Source: Plantibacter sp. Leaf314 (GTDB lineage Bacteria; Actinomycetota; Actinomycetes; Actinomycetales; Microbacteriaceae). From it: DNA of 64,000 nt. Positions 17,760 to 26,262 of this stretch are shown here, piece by piece. Location of the stretch: positions 377,573-441,572 of the forward strand of contig NZ_LMOB01000002.1 in the NCBI RefSeq assembly GCF_001423185.1. Reading direction: 5' to 3'. A model generated the notes under the pieces. That model did not search any database. It had not been told where the DNA came from and saw only the letters and a program-made list of their open reading frames with translations. Position numbers and translations under genes: made by a program. Position 1 is the first letter of the stretch. Each line of letters begins with the position of its first letter.

Positions 17760-19520
17760 GTGCCACGTATAACCAAGGTCCTCATCGCCAACCGTGGCGA
17801 GATCGCCGTCCGCGTCATCCGAGCCGCGAAGGACAGCGGGATCGCCTCCGTCGCCGTCTACGCCGACCAGGATCGCGACGCCATGCATGCCCGCCTCGCC
17901 GACGAGGCCTACGCCCTCGACGGGACGACGAGCGCCGAGACCTACCTGGTCATCGACAAGCTCCTCTCCATCGCCCGACGGTCCGGCGCCGACGCCGTGC
18001 ACCCCGGCTACGGGTTCCTCGCCGAGAACGCCGACTTCGCGCGCGCCGTCACGGCCGCCGGCCTCATCTGGATCGGGCCGTCGCCGGAGGCCATCGAACG
18101 CCTCGGCGACAAGGTCTCCGCCCGCCACGTGGCCGAGAAGGTCGGTGCCCCGCTCGCGCCCGGCACCCTCAACCCGGTCTCGGGCGCCGAGGAGGTCCTC
18201 GACTTCGTCGACATCCACGGCCTGCCGGTCGCCATCAAGGCGGCCTTCGGTGGCGGCGGACGCGGCCTCAAGGTCGCCCGCGAACGCGAGGAGGTCGCCG
18301 AGCTCTTCGAGTCCGCGACCCGTGAGGCCATCGCCGCGTTCGGACGCGGTGAGTGCTTCGTGGAGAAGTACCTCGACCAGCCGCGGCACGTCGAGACCCA
18401 GTGCCTCGCCGACGCGCACGGCAACGTCGTCGTCGTCTCCACCCGCGACTGCTCGCTGCAGCGCCGCCACCAGAAGCTCGTCGAGGAGGCACCGGCACCC
18501 TTCCTCACCGAGGAGCAGAACACCGAGCTCTACCGGGCGTCGAAGGCGATCCTCAAGGAGGTCGGCTACCTCGGTGCGGGCACCTGCGAATTCCTCATCG
18601 GCAAGGACGGCACCGTCTCCTTCCTCGAGGTCAACACCCGACTCCAGGTCGAGCACCCGGTCTCCGAAGAGGTCACCGGCATCGACCTCGTCCGCGAGCA
18701 GTTCCGTCTCGCCGAGGGCGGCGTGCTCGACTACGACGACCCGAAGCCGACCGGCCACTCCTTCGAGTTCCGCATCAACGGTGAGGACCCGGGACGCGGC
18801 TTCCTCCCGCAGCCCGGACCCATCCACGTCTTCAAGACCTTCGGTGGCCCCGGCGTCCGCCTCGACTCCGGCGTCACCGCCGGCGACACGATCTCCGGCG
18901 CCTTCGACTCCCTGCTCGGCAAGATCATCGTCACCGGTCGTACCCGCGAGGAGGCGCTCGAGCGCAGCCGCCGCGCCCTCGACGAGTTCGAGGTCGCCGG
19001 ACTCCCGACGGTGATCCCCTTCCACCGGAAGATCGTCCGCGACCCGGCGTTCACCGCGGAGGACGGCACCTTCGGCGTGTACACGCGCTGGATCGAGACC
19101 GAGTTCGTCAACGACATCGAACCGTGGGACGGCTCCATCGACGCCCAGCAGGTGCCGGCGACGCGATCCACCGTGGTGGTCGAGGTCGGTGGCAAGCGGC
19201 TCGAGGTCAGTCTCCCGGGTGGCCAGCTGGGGCTGAACGTCGGCGCACCCGTCGCCGCCCCGGCCCCGCACCGTCGCGGCGGTTCCACGGTCGTCTCCGC
19301 GGCGACCGGCGACGCGGTCTCCGCCCCGATGCAGGCGACGATCGTGAAGCTCGCGGTCGCCGAGGGCGACGTCGTGGTGAAGGGCGACCTCGTCGTCGTC
19401 CTCGAGGCGATGAAGATGGAGCAGCCCATCACCGCGCACAAGGACGGTACGGTCGGCGCGATCGACGCGACGGTCGGCACGACCGTCTCCTCAGGGCACC
19501 AACTGCTCACCATCAGCTGA
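17760..19520 (+). CDS. accA3: acyl-CoA carboxylase alpha subunit (biotin carboxylase plus biotin carrier)
   Basis: A 586-residue two-domain subunit. The biotin carboxylase half starts with [19 protein letters not shown]. It has the ATP-grasp glycine loop [12 protein letters not shown], the catalytic region [16 protein letters not shown] and [17 protein letters not shown] linker leads to the C-terminal biotinyl domain, where Lys552 in EAMKMEQP is the biotin site. It carboxylates biotin with ATP and bicarbonate and works with the accD5 and accE products. BirA at 9488-10276 should modify it. Start GTG at 17760. Confidence 0.95.
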   Translation: MPRITKVLIANRGEIAVRVIRAAKDSGIASVAVYADQDRDAMHARLADEAYALDGTTSAETYLVIDKLLSIARRSGADAVHPGYGFLAENADFARAVTAAGLIWIGPSPEAIERLGDKVSARHVAEKVGAPLAPGTLNPVSGAEEVLDFVDIHGLPVAIKAAFGGGGRGLKVAREREEVAELFESATREAIAAFGRGECFVEKYLDQPRHVETQCLADAHGNVVVVSTRDCSLQRRHQKLVEEAPAPFLTEEQNTELYRASKAILKEVGYLGAGTCEFLIGKDGTVSFLEVNTRLQVEHPVSEEVTGIDLVREQFRLAEGGVLDYDDPKPTGHSFEFRINGEDPGRGFLPQPGPIHVFKTFGGPGVRLDSGVTAGDTISGAFDSLLGKIIVTGRTREEALERSRRALDEFEVAGLPTVIPFHRKIVRDPAFTAEDGTFGVYTRWIETEFVNDIEPWDGSIDAQQVPATRSTVVVEVGGKRLEVSLPGGQLGLNVGAPVAAPAPHRRGGSTVVSAATGDAVSAPMQATIVKLAVAEGDVVVKGDLVVVLEAMKMEQPITAHKDGTVGAIDATVGTTVSSGHQLLTIS

Positions 19521-19522
19521 CC

Positions 19523-19541
19523 CGCCGTTCAGTCGACGGCG
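19523..19541 (+). terminator. possible short terminator after accA3
   Basis: CGCCGT and ACGGCG form a 6-bp stem around a 7-base loop, directly after the accA3 stop. A second dyad (GCCGCC/GGCGGC, 19541-19560) runs into the next promoter. Confidence 0.35.
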
Positions 19542-19562
19542 CCGCCCGGCTCACGGCGGCGA

Positions 19563-19568
19563 TACGCT
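19563..19568 (+). promoter_or_regulatory. -10 element, leaderless start of double-HTH regulator
   Basis: TACGCT, six bases before the GTG at 19575. Confidence 0.55.
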
Positions 19569-19574
19569 GAGCAG

Positions 19575-21212
19575 GTGTCAGCAGCCGACCTCCTCGAAGA
19601 CGCGTTGGATCGTGTGGCGAACTTCGACGCCTCCGGAGCGATCGCCCTGCTCGAGTCGGTGCCGGGTGGTGGTGCCGACCCTCGACTCCTCGCGCTCCGC
19701 TCCTACGCGCGCTTCACGGCCGCGGACTTCCTCGGCTGCCAGCACGACGCGGCGGCGGCCGTCGCCGCGTCCTCGGGTGCCGACCGGACGACCAGACTCC
19801 TCGCGCTCGGCGCGGCCGGGCTCGCGCTCGGGTCCGACCGGTCACCGGACTCGATCCTCGAGGGGTGCTTCGAGGAGGCCATGTCCCTCGTCGAGGCCGG
19901 TGGCGACCTGGAGCCGTCCATCGCCTGGCTCGTCGGCTACCTGCTCGTCGAAGGCGCCGTCGTCAACGTGCTGATCCACGTGGCGCGCCGGTTTGCCGAC
20001 GCGTTCAGCGAGGAGATCGCCGCAACGCCCACCCGACTCTTCCGCACGCTCGTCGACGGCGTCGTCGCTCGGCTGCTCCTCAACGAGGGCCGCGTCGCCG
20101 AGGCCGAGGCGGCGGCACTCGTCATGTTCGAACGGGCCTCCAGCGAGCCGACGACGCTCTACGCGGAGGCCGTCCAGTGTCTCGTCGCGGGGAACCGGGC
20201 CGAGCAGGGTGCGACCCGGACCCTCGCTCGGCGCGTCCGCCAGGCCATCCCCGAGCCGACGGGCGCCTTCCAGACGACCTGCTACCTCCTCGTCGGGTAC
20301 GGGCTGGCCGCCCTCGCCGACGACCACGGTGCCGCCGCCCTGGCTCGGAGCGCGTCCGGGAACGACTTCAGCGGGCTGTCCGTCCAGGACCGGGCCCTCG
20401 CGATCGAACTGCTCGTCGCCAGCGCGTTCGTCGACGGTGACGTCGTCGAGCTGGAACGTCTCATCGGCTTCATCGCCGACGACGTCGACCGACGGGTGCC
20501 CGGCCCGGCGATCCTGCGCATGCAGTGCAAGCTGGAACTGCTGCGAGGCGATCCGGGCAGTGCCCTCGCCCTCGCCCGGACGGCGGCTACGCGGGCGCTC
20601 GCGGACGGTCGCATGCTCGAGGCGGGGATCGGGGAGATCCTCGCCACCCGCGCGCTCATCGCGATGTCCGACCGCACCCAGGCGGTGCGCGAGCTGTCCG
20701 CCCTCGCCGAGCAGGCCGACCGTGGCGGACACACCGCGGCCACCCGATCGGCCGCCCGCGAGTTGAAGGCCATCGGACGACGTCTCGCGCCGATCGCGGG
20801 ATCCGGCTGGGACGGCCTGTCACCCCGCGAGCGCGAGGTCGCCCTGCTCTCCGCCGAGGGCAACTCGACGGCGCAGATCGCGTCGGTCCTGCAGCTCTCC
20901 TCCCGGACCGTCGACGCCCACGTGACGCGGGTGCTCGCGGCGTTCGGGATCGTGTCCCGGCGCCAGCTCCCGTCGAGACTGCCGGCGACCCTTCCGCTGA
21001 GCGCCGTCCCCGTCCCGACGGTGCCACTGACGCCGCGGCAACGGGACCTCACGGAGCTCGTCGCAGACGGACTGTCGAACGACGAGATCGCCGCGACACT
21101 CGGGATCTCCCGCAAGACCGTGGAGAAGCACCTCAGCGCGGTGTTCACCGCGTGGTCGGTGCGCTCGCGCGTCGCCGTGGCCAGGATCGTGCTCGCCAAC
21201 CGCCCGGCCTGA
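19575..21212 (+). CDS. LuxR-family regulator with two tandem C-terminal HTH domains
   Basis: A 545-residue protein. Residues about 1-405 are alpha-helical, alanine-rich and probably TPR-like, as in MalT/LAL-type regulators, but there is no N-terminal AAA ATPase. The C-terminus holds two LuxR-type helix-turn-helix domains in series. The first, about 412-470, has LSPREREVALLSAEGNST and SSRTVDAHVTRVL. The second, about 482-540, has LTPRQRDLTELVADGLSN and SRKTVEKHLSAVF. Both keep the recognition-helix pattern. One such domain per protein is the rule. The GTG start follows a leaderless promoter. It converges with lpdA. Ligand and targets are unknown. Confidence 0.85.
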   Translation: MSAADLLEDALDRVANFDASGAIALLESVPGGGADPRLLALRSYARFTAADFLGCQHDAAAAVAASSGADRTTRLLALGAAGLALGSDRSPDSILEGCFEEAMSLVEAGGDLEPSIAWLVGYLLVEGAVVNVLIHVARRFADAFSEEIAATPTRLFRTLVDGVVARLLLNEGRVAEAEAAALVMFERASSEPTTLYAEAVQCLVAGNRAEQGATRTLARRVRQAIPEPTGAFQTTCYLLVGYGLAALADDHGAAALARSASGNDFSGLSVQDRALAIELLVASAFVDGDVVELERLIGFIADDVDRRVPGPAILRMQCKLELLRGDPGSALALARTAATRALADGRMLEAGIGEILATRALIAMSDRTQAVRELSALAEQADRGGHTAATRSAARELKAIGRRLAPIAGSGWDGLSPREREVALLSAEGNSTAQIASVLQLSSRTVDAHVTRVLAAFGIVSRRQLPSRLPATLPLSAVPVPTVPLTPRQRDLTELVADGLSNDEIAATLGISRKTVEKHLSAVFTAWSVRSRVAVARIVLANRPA

Positions 21213-21236
21213 GCCGGTGAGCGCGACCGGCCGGGC
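21202..21236. terminator. convergent hairpin between regulator and lpdA
   Basis: GCCCGGCC and GGCCGGGC are perfect 8-bp complements around a 19-base loop that covers both stop codons. Confidence 0.45.
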
Positions 21237-22672
21237 TACTCCACGATGTGCATGGCCCGCGCGGCGTCGGTGATCGACCCGGTGAGCGAGGGGTACACCG
21301 TGAACGCCCGCGCGACCTGGTCGACGTTCAACCGCTGCTCGACGGCCAACGCCAGCGGGAAGATGAGCTCACTGGCCTTCGGCGCGACGATGACCCCACC
21401 GATCACCGTGCCGCTCCCGGTGCGGGCGAACAGCTTGACGAAGCCGTCCTTGATGCCCATCATCTTCGCGCGCGGGTTCTGCGCCAGCGGCAGCTTGTAG
21501 ATCTCGCCCTGCGCGATGCCGTCCTCGATCTGCTTCTGGGTCCACCCGACGGTCGCGATCTCCGGCTGCGTGAAGATGTTCGCGGCCACGTTGCGGATCT
21601 CGGTCGGGTTCACGGCGTCACCCATGGCGTGCAGCATCGAGGTGCGTCCCTGCATGGACGCGACGGAGGCGAGCGGCAGGAACGTCGTGCAGTCACCGGC
21701 GGCGTAGATGTTGGGGACGCTCGTCCGTGCCACCCGGTTGACGCGGATGTGGCCGGAGTCGGTCAGCTGGACGCCGGCCTCCTCGAGCCCGATGCCGGCG
21801 GTGTTCGGGACCGAACCGACCGCCATGAGGCAGTGCGAGCCCTCGACGGTCCGGCCGTCGGAGAGGGTCGCGACGACGCCGTGCTCGGTCCGGGTGACGG
21901 AGTCGGCCCTGGACTTCGACAGCACCGTCATGCCGTTGCGCTTGAAGACGTTCTCGATGACCGCTGCGGCGTCCGCGTCCTCGCCCGGAAGGACCTGGTC
22001 GCGGCTGGAGATGAGCGTGACCTTCGAACCGAGTGCGGTGTACGCCGAGGCGAACTCGGCCCCCGTGACCCCGGAGCCGACGACGATGAGGTGCTCGGGG
22101 ACCGAGGTGAGGTTGTACAGCTGCGTCCAGGTGAGGATGCGCTCGCCGTCGGGCAACGCCGACGGCAACTGCCGCGGACTCGCGCCCACGGAGATGACCA
22201 CGGTGTCGGCCTCGATGCGGTCGAAGTCGGTGCCGGCGGAGCGGTCGGTCGAGACGATGACCTCGTTCGGGCCGTCGAGGCGTCCCTGGCCGTTCACGAT
22301 CCGGACGCCGGCCCGGATGAGCCCGGCCCGCATGTCCTCGGACTGTTGGCGCGCGAGCCCGAGCAGACGCTTGTTGACCGCGGCGAGGTTGACGGCGACC
22401 TCGGGACGGCTGGGCTTGCCGGTGGTCTCCGAGCGGACGAAGAACTGCACGCCGAGATCCGCCGCCTCGCCGATGGCACCGACCGCGTCGGCCGTGGCGA
22501 TGAGGCTCTTGGACGGGACGACGTCGGTGATGACCGCTGCGCCGCCGACGCCCGTCCGTTCCACCAGGGTGACGTCGGCGCCGAGCTGGGCGCCCGCGAG
22601 CGCCGCCTCGTACCCGCCGGGTCCGCCTCCGATGATCGCCACTCGCTGCTTGCGTTCGAACTCGTAGGCCAT
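21236..22672 (-). CDS. lpdA: NAD(P)H-quinone dehydrogenase, LpdA type flavoprotein
   Basis: A 478-residue pyridine-nucleotide-disulfide oxidoreductase fold with the FAD motif VAIIGGGPGGYEAALAGAQ, the NAD motif IVVGSGVTGAEFASAYTAL and the second FAD motif NIYAAGDCT. The redox-active CXXXXC of lipoamide dehydrogenases is missing: the site reads GVGGAAVITDVVPSKS, as in M. tuberculosis LpdA, which reduces quinones rather than lipoamide. The start MAYEFERK at 22672 was preferred over one 90 bases upstream. It lies divergent from punA, again as in M. tuberculosis gene order. Confidence 0.88.
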   Translation of the reverse strand: MAYEFERKQRVAIIGGGPGGYEAALAGAQLGADVTLVERTGVGGAAVITDVVPSKSLIATADAVGAIGEAADLGVQFFVRSETTGKPSRPEVAVNLAAVNKRLLGLARQQSEDMRAGLIRAGVRIVNGQGRLDGPNEVIVSTDRSAGTDFDRIEADTVVISVGASPRQLPSALPDGERILTWTQLYNLTSVPEHLIVVGSGVTGAEFASAYTALGSKVTLISSRDQVLPGEDADAAAVIENVFKRNGMTVLSKSRADSVTRTEHGVVATLSDGRTVEGSHCLMAVGSVPNTAGIGLEEAGVQLTDSGHIRVNRVARTSVPNIYAAGDCTTFLPLASVASMQGRTSMLHAMGDAVNPTEIRNVAANIFTQPEIATVGWTQKQIEDGIAQGEIYKLPLAQNPRAKMMGIKDGFVKLFARTGSGTVIGGVIVAPKASELIFPLALAVEQRLNVDQVARAFTVYPSLTGSITDAARAMHIVE

Positions 22673-22764
22673 GCGACCATTCTCGCGCGCGACCAGGGGC
22701 GGGACCAAACCCGTTCCGCGCTCCGGCGACGACCGCGTTGCACGGATGAGCGGGGTCCGCACGG

Positions 22765-22794
22765 TTGGGGTCCGGCCCCGCCCCTGTCTAGAGT
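22765..22794 (+). promoter_or_regulatory. promoter of punA, leaderless
   Basis: TTGGGG (22765-22770) and TAGAGT (22789-22794) with an 18-base spacer; the ATG at 22801 follows six bases after the -10. Confidence 0.55.
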
Positions 22795-22800
22795 GAGAGG

Positions 22801-23634
22801 ATGTCCGAAACTGCTGCGAACCCGCTCGATCTGTCCGATGTCGATCCCTTCGAGATCGCCCGAGAAGCCGCGGGTCAGATCGCCGAGAAGACCGGCGTGG
22901 AGCGCCACGACATCGCGCTCACGCTCGGCAGCGGTTGGGGCAAGGCCGCCGACCTCATCGGTGAGACGACGGCGACGATCCCGGCCTCCGAGATCGTCGG
23001 CTTCTCGAAGCCCGCGCTCGAGGGCCATGTCGGCACCCTGCGCTCGGTCCTGCTGCCGAGCGGCAAGCGCGCCCTCGTGATCGGCGCCCGGACCCACTAC
23101 TACGAGAACCACGGCGTGCGCCGCGTGGTGCACAGCGTCCGGACGGCAGCGGCCACGGGTGCCGGCATCATGATCCTCACCAACGGCGCCGGCGGCATCA
23201 AGGACCACTGGACCCCCGGGACGCCGGTCCTCATCAGCGACCACATCAACCTCACCGCGGACTCGCCGCTCGAGGGCGCGACCTTCATCGACCTCACCGA
23301 CCTGTACGCGAAGCGCCTGCGCGACCTCGCGCACTCGGTCGCACCGGAGCTCGACGAGGGCGTCTACACGCAGTTCCGTGGGCCGCACTACGAGACCCCT
23401 GCCGAGGTGCAGATGGCGAAGGCGATCGGCGGCCACATCGTCGGCATGTCGACGGCGCTGGAAGCCATCGCCGCCCGTCAGGCCGGCATGGAGGTGCTCG
23501 GCATGTCCCTCATCACCAACCTCGCCGCCGGCATCCAGAAGACGCCGCTCAGCCACGCCGAGGTCATCGAGGCCGGCCAGACGGCCGAGCCGGTGATCAG
23601 CAGGCTCCTCGCGCAGATCGTCGCCGCCCTGTGA
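22801..23634 (+). CDS. punA: purine nucleoside phosphorylase (trimeric type)
   Basis: A 277-residue enzyme splitting inosine or guanosine with phosphate into base and ribose 1-phosphate. Motifs of the trimeric PNP class are present: TLGSGWGKAADL for phosphate binding, ARTHYYENHG, LTNGAGGIKDHWTPG, and GPHYETPAEVQMAKAIG near the purine site with GMSTALEAIAARQAGMEV. Its stop overlaps the GTG of the next gene (GTGA), so it is co-translated with the phosphomutase. Confidence 0.95.
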   Translation: MSETAANPLDLSDVDPFEIAREAAGQIAEKTGVERHDIALTLGSGWGKAADLIGETTATIPASEIVGFSKPALEGHVGTLRSVLLPSGKRALVIGARTHYYENHGVRRVVHSVRTAAATGAGIMILTNGAGGIKDHWTPGTPVLISDHINLTADSPLEGATFIDLTDLYAKRLRDLAHSVAPELDEGVYTQFRGPHYETPAEVQMAKAIGGHIVGMSTALEAIAARQAGMEVLGMSLITNLAAGIQKTPLSHAEVIEAGQTAEPVISRLLAQIVAAL

Positions 23635-25331
23635 GCGCCTCGACGCTGCTCGCGACCGCGGAGGCCTGGCTCGCACAGGACCCCGACGACGAGACGAGGG
23701 CCGAACTAGCCGGCCTCGTCGAGCGCGCCAGGGTCGCCGACGAGGTCGCGGTGGCAGAACTGCACGACCGCTTCGACAGCCGCCTGCAGTTCGGCACGGC
23801 CGGGCTGCGCGGCCGCATCGAAGCCGGTTCCAACCGCATGAACCGCGTGCTCGTCTCCCAGGCGGCGGCGGGCCTCGCCGCCTACCTCCTCGAGCAGGCC
23901 GGTGACGGGGTCACCCCGAGCATCGTCATCGGGTACGACGGCCGGAAGAACTCCGCGGTCTTCGCTCAGGACACCGCCGAGCTCATGACGGGTGCCGGCG
24001 TCCGCGCCATCCTGCTCCCCCGGCTGCTGCCGACCCCGGTCCTCGCCTTCGCCGTCCGGTTCTTCGACGCCTCGGCCGGGGTCATGGTCACGGCGAGCCA
24101 CAACCCGCCGGCCGACAACGGCTACAAGGTGTACCTCGGCGGCGAGCACCAGGGCTCGCAGATCGTCTCCCCCGCCGACGCGGCCATCGCCGCACACATC
24201 GAGCACATCGCCACCACGGCGTCCGTCCAGGACTTGCCACGCGGCGACGCGTTCGAGGTCGCGGGCGAGGACGTCGTCGACGCCTACGTCGCGGCGACAG
24301 CCGGTGTGGCCCCGGCTCCGGCCGGCGACCAGCTCCGTGTCGTCTACACGGCGATGCACGGCGTCGGCTGGGAGACCACCGGTCGCGTCCTCGAGACCGC
24401 AGGGTATCCGGCACCGGAACTCGTCACCGAGCAGATCGAGCCGGACCCGACGTTCCGCACCGTGAGCTTCCCGAACCCTGAGGAGCCCGGCGCCCTCGAC
24501 CTGTCGTTCGCGACGGCGCGAGCGACCGGTGCCGACCTCATCATCGCCAACGACCCCGATGCCGACCGCCTGGCGATCGCCATCCCGGACGCCACGGAGG
24601 CCTCCGGCTACCGACGACTCACCGGCAACGAGGTCGGCCTGCTCCTCGGGTGGCGCGCGGCGCAGCTCGCGAGTGCGGAACTCGACGGCGATGCGGCACC
24701 GGAGGGGACCCTCGCCTGCTCGATCGTCTCCTCCCCCGCGTTGCGGACGGTCGCCGAGGCCCACGGTCTCGCGTTCCGCGAGACGCTCACCGGGTTCAAG
24801 TGGATCTCCCGCACCCCCGGCATGCGCTTCGGATTCGAGGAGGCGCTCGGATACCTCGTGAACCCCGAGACGGTGCGCGACAAGGACGGCATCTCCGCCG
24901 CAGTGGCGTTCCTCGGACTCGCGACGTCGGCTGCGCAGGCGGGCGAGAGCGTCGCCGGTCTGCTCGACCGGTTCGCGGCGACCTTCGGCTCCTTCGGCAG
25001 CGATCAGATCTCCATCCGCTACGCGGAGCTCAGCCGCATCGGCGAGGTCATGGCGGCGCTCCGAGAGCTTCCGCCCACCCGGATCGCCGGGGCGGCGGTG
25101 ACGCGGATCGACGATCTTGTCGACGGCTTCGAAGGCCTCCCGCCGAGCGACGTCCTCCGGCTGTGGCTCGACGACGGGACCCGGGTGATGATCCGCCCGA
25201 GCGGGACGGAACCGAAGCTCAAGGTGTACGTCGACGTGCAGTCGAGCGAGGGCGATGCGGGCGAACGGGCGGCGACGGTCGCGGCACGCCTGGTCGCGCT
25301 GCGCAGCGAACTGACCGAGCTCGTCGCCTAG
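23631..25331 (+). CDS. pmmB: phosphomannomutase/phosphoglucomutase family enzyme, probable phosphopentomutase
   Basis: A 566-residue alpha-D-phosphohexomutase with all four family motifs: the active serine loop VMVTASHNPPADNGYKVY, the metal loop NDPDADRLAIAI, the sugar-binding loop FEEALGYLV, and the phosphate loop RPSGTEPKLKVYVD. The entry FGTAGLRGRIEAGSNRMN is typical of the PmmB/Pgm2 group, some of which act on pentose phosphates. It is coupled to punA, and no deoB is seen in the window. Interconversion of ribose 1-phosphate and ribose 5-phosphate is therefore likely (inference), with hexose activity as the alternative. It starts with GTG at 23631. Confidence 0.88.
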   Translation: MSASTLLATAEAWLAQDPDDETRAELAGLVERARVADEVAVAELHDRFDSRLQFGTAGLRGRIEAGSNRMNRVLVSQAAAGLAAYLLEQAGDGVTPSIVIGYDGRKNSAVFAQDTAELMTGAGVRAILLPRLLPTPVLAFAVRFFDASAGVMVTASHNPPADNGYKVYLGGEHQGSQIVSPADAAIAAHIEHIATTASVQDLPRGDAFEVAGEDVVDAYVAATAGVAPAPAGDQLRVVYTAMHGVGWETTGRVLETAGYPAPELVTEQIEPDPTFRTVSFPNPEEPGALDLSFATARATGADLIIANDPDADRLAIAIPDATEASGYRRLTGNEVGLLLGWRAAQLASAELDGDAAPEGTLACSIVSSPALRTVAEAHGLAFRETLTGFKWISRTPGMRFGFEEALGYLVNPETVRDKDGISAAVAFLGLATSAAQAGESVAGLLDRFAATFGSFGSDQISIRYAELSRIGEVMAALRELPPTRIAGAAVTRIDDLVDGFEGLPPSDVLRLWLDDGTRVMIRPSGTEPKLKVYVDVQSSEGDAGERAATVAARLVALRSELTELVA

Positions 25332-25334
25332 CCC

Positions 25335-25371
25335 GTCGGCCGGATCAGAGGACCGGACGCGGTCCGCCGAC
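25335..25371. terminator. possible convergent terminator
   Basis: GTCGGC/GCCGAC outer arms and a GGACCG/CGGTCC inner stem with a 4-base loop lie between pmmB and the minus-strand PTS genes. Confidence 0.4.
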
Positions 25372-25405
25372 GAACGGTCCGGCCGCCGAGCCGTTCGGCG
25401 TGCCC

Positions 25406-25678
25406 TCAGCCGAGGGCGCGCTCGAGCTTCTCGGTGAGTTCGGCGAGGTCGAAGTAGTTGTCGATCACGACGATGTCGGCGAAGGTCTTGCCGATGCGCT
25501 CGACGAGTTCGGGAGACGTCAGGATGACCTGGGCGTCGGCAGCCGTCGTCGACAGGCTCTCGATGTCGCCGGCGATCACGTCGGCCTCGAGGTCGAGTCG
25601 CTCCAGGGCGCGTTCGGCGTTGAGTTTGAGGATCGCGGACGACCCCACTCCGGAACCACAGATCGCGACGATCTTCAC
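25406..25678 (-). CDS. PTS EIIB component, ascorbate/lactose-like fold
   Basis: A 90-residue EIIB with the phosphocysteine loop at the N-terminus: KIVAICGSGVGSS, Cys7 as the likely phosphorylated residue. It should accept phosphate from the EIIA encoded just upstream and normally pass it to a sugar bound by EIIC. The GTG start overlaps the EIIA stop (GTGA). No EIIC gene follows: after 25406 comes only the convergent pmmB gene. Confidence 0.82.
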   Translation of the reverse strand: MKIVAICGSGVGSSAILKLNAERALERLDLEADVIAGDIESLSTTAADAQVILTSPELVERIGKTFADIVVIDNYFDLAELTEKLERALG

Positions 25679-26142
25679 GCGGGACCTCCGTGGCCGAGGA
25701 GCTCGGCACGGAACACGGCCCGCACCTCGTCCGCGTCGGCGGCGGCCGCCAGCCGTGGGATCGCCGTCGGGTCGTTGAAGACGTTGGCGATCTCCGCCAC
25801 CCAGCCGACGTGCGACTCCGCCGTGGTGACCGCGAGGCCGAGGACCACCGAGACCGGGTCGTTGTGCGGGTGCCCGAACCGGACCGGCTCCGTGAGCGTG
25901 GCGACGACGAGGGAGTCCTGGTGGACGTCGGCCCCGGGGCGCGCGTGGGCGAGTGCGAGGCCGGGGGCGATGACGACGTAGGCGCCGAACTCCTCCACCA
26001 CGTCGATCATGCGCTGCGTGTACGCCTCGTCCGTCGCGCCGGTCTGCGTGAGCAGTGCACCGGCCGCGCGGATCGCCTCTCGCCAGTCCGCCGCATCGAC
26101 GCGGAGGGCGATTGTTGCTTCGGAGAGATCTGGGAGTGGCAT
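25675..26142 (-). CDS. PTS EIIA component, mannitol/fructose/ascorbate type
   Basis: A 155-residue EIIA type 2 domain with the active histidine, His66, in VIAPGLALAHARPGADV. The flanking pattern VVATLTEPVRFGHPHNDPVSVV is typical. The start MPLPDLSEATIALR at 26142 was chosen over longer frames because the upstream residues look non-coding and a promoter-like TACGCT lies about 45 bases upstream. It is coupled to EIIB and lies downstream of add. The phosphoryl donor chain would need enzyme I (44416-46074) and an HPr that is not in the window. Confidence 0.82.
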   Translation of the reverse strand: MPLPDLSEATIALRVDAADWREAIRAAGALLTQTGATDEAYTQRMIDVVEEFGAYVVIAPGLALAHARPGADVHQDSLVVATLTEPVRFGHPHNDPVSVVLGLAVTTAESHVGWVAEIANVFNDPTAIPRLAAAADADEVRAVFRAELLGHGGPA

Positions 26143-26184
26143 CGCTTCAATCAGAGGATCGGTCAACCCGTGCGGGTCGGGACA

Positions 26185-26190
26185 AGCGTA
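26185..26190 (-). promoter_or_regulatory. possible -10 element of the PTS pair
   Basis: TACGCT on the minus strand in the 120-base gap between add and EIIA. Confidence 0.4.
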
Positions 26191-26262
26191 TCGCTCCGAG
26201 GCTGGAAGCCCGCCGCGCGTGTGCCGCTCGAGTGGTCGTCCGAGTGGCACCCGCGCCGAGGA

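Noticed and set aside
21236..22672. Lipoamide dehydrogenase of the pyruvate dehydrogenase complex
   Set aside because: The redox CXXXXC pair is replaced (GGAAVITDVVPSK), matching the quinone reductase LpdA type instead.
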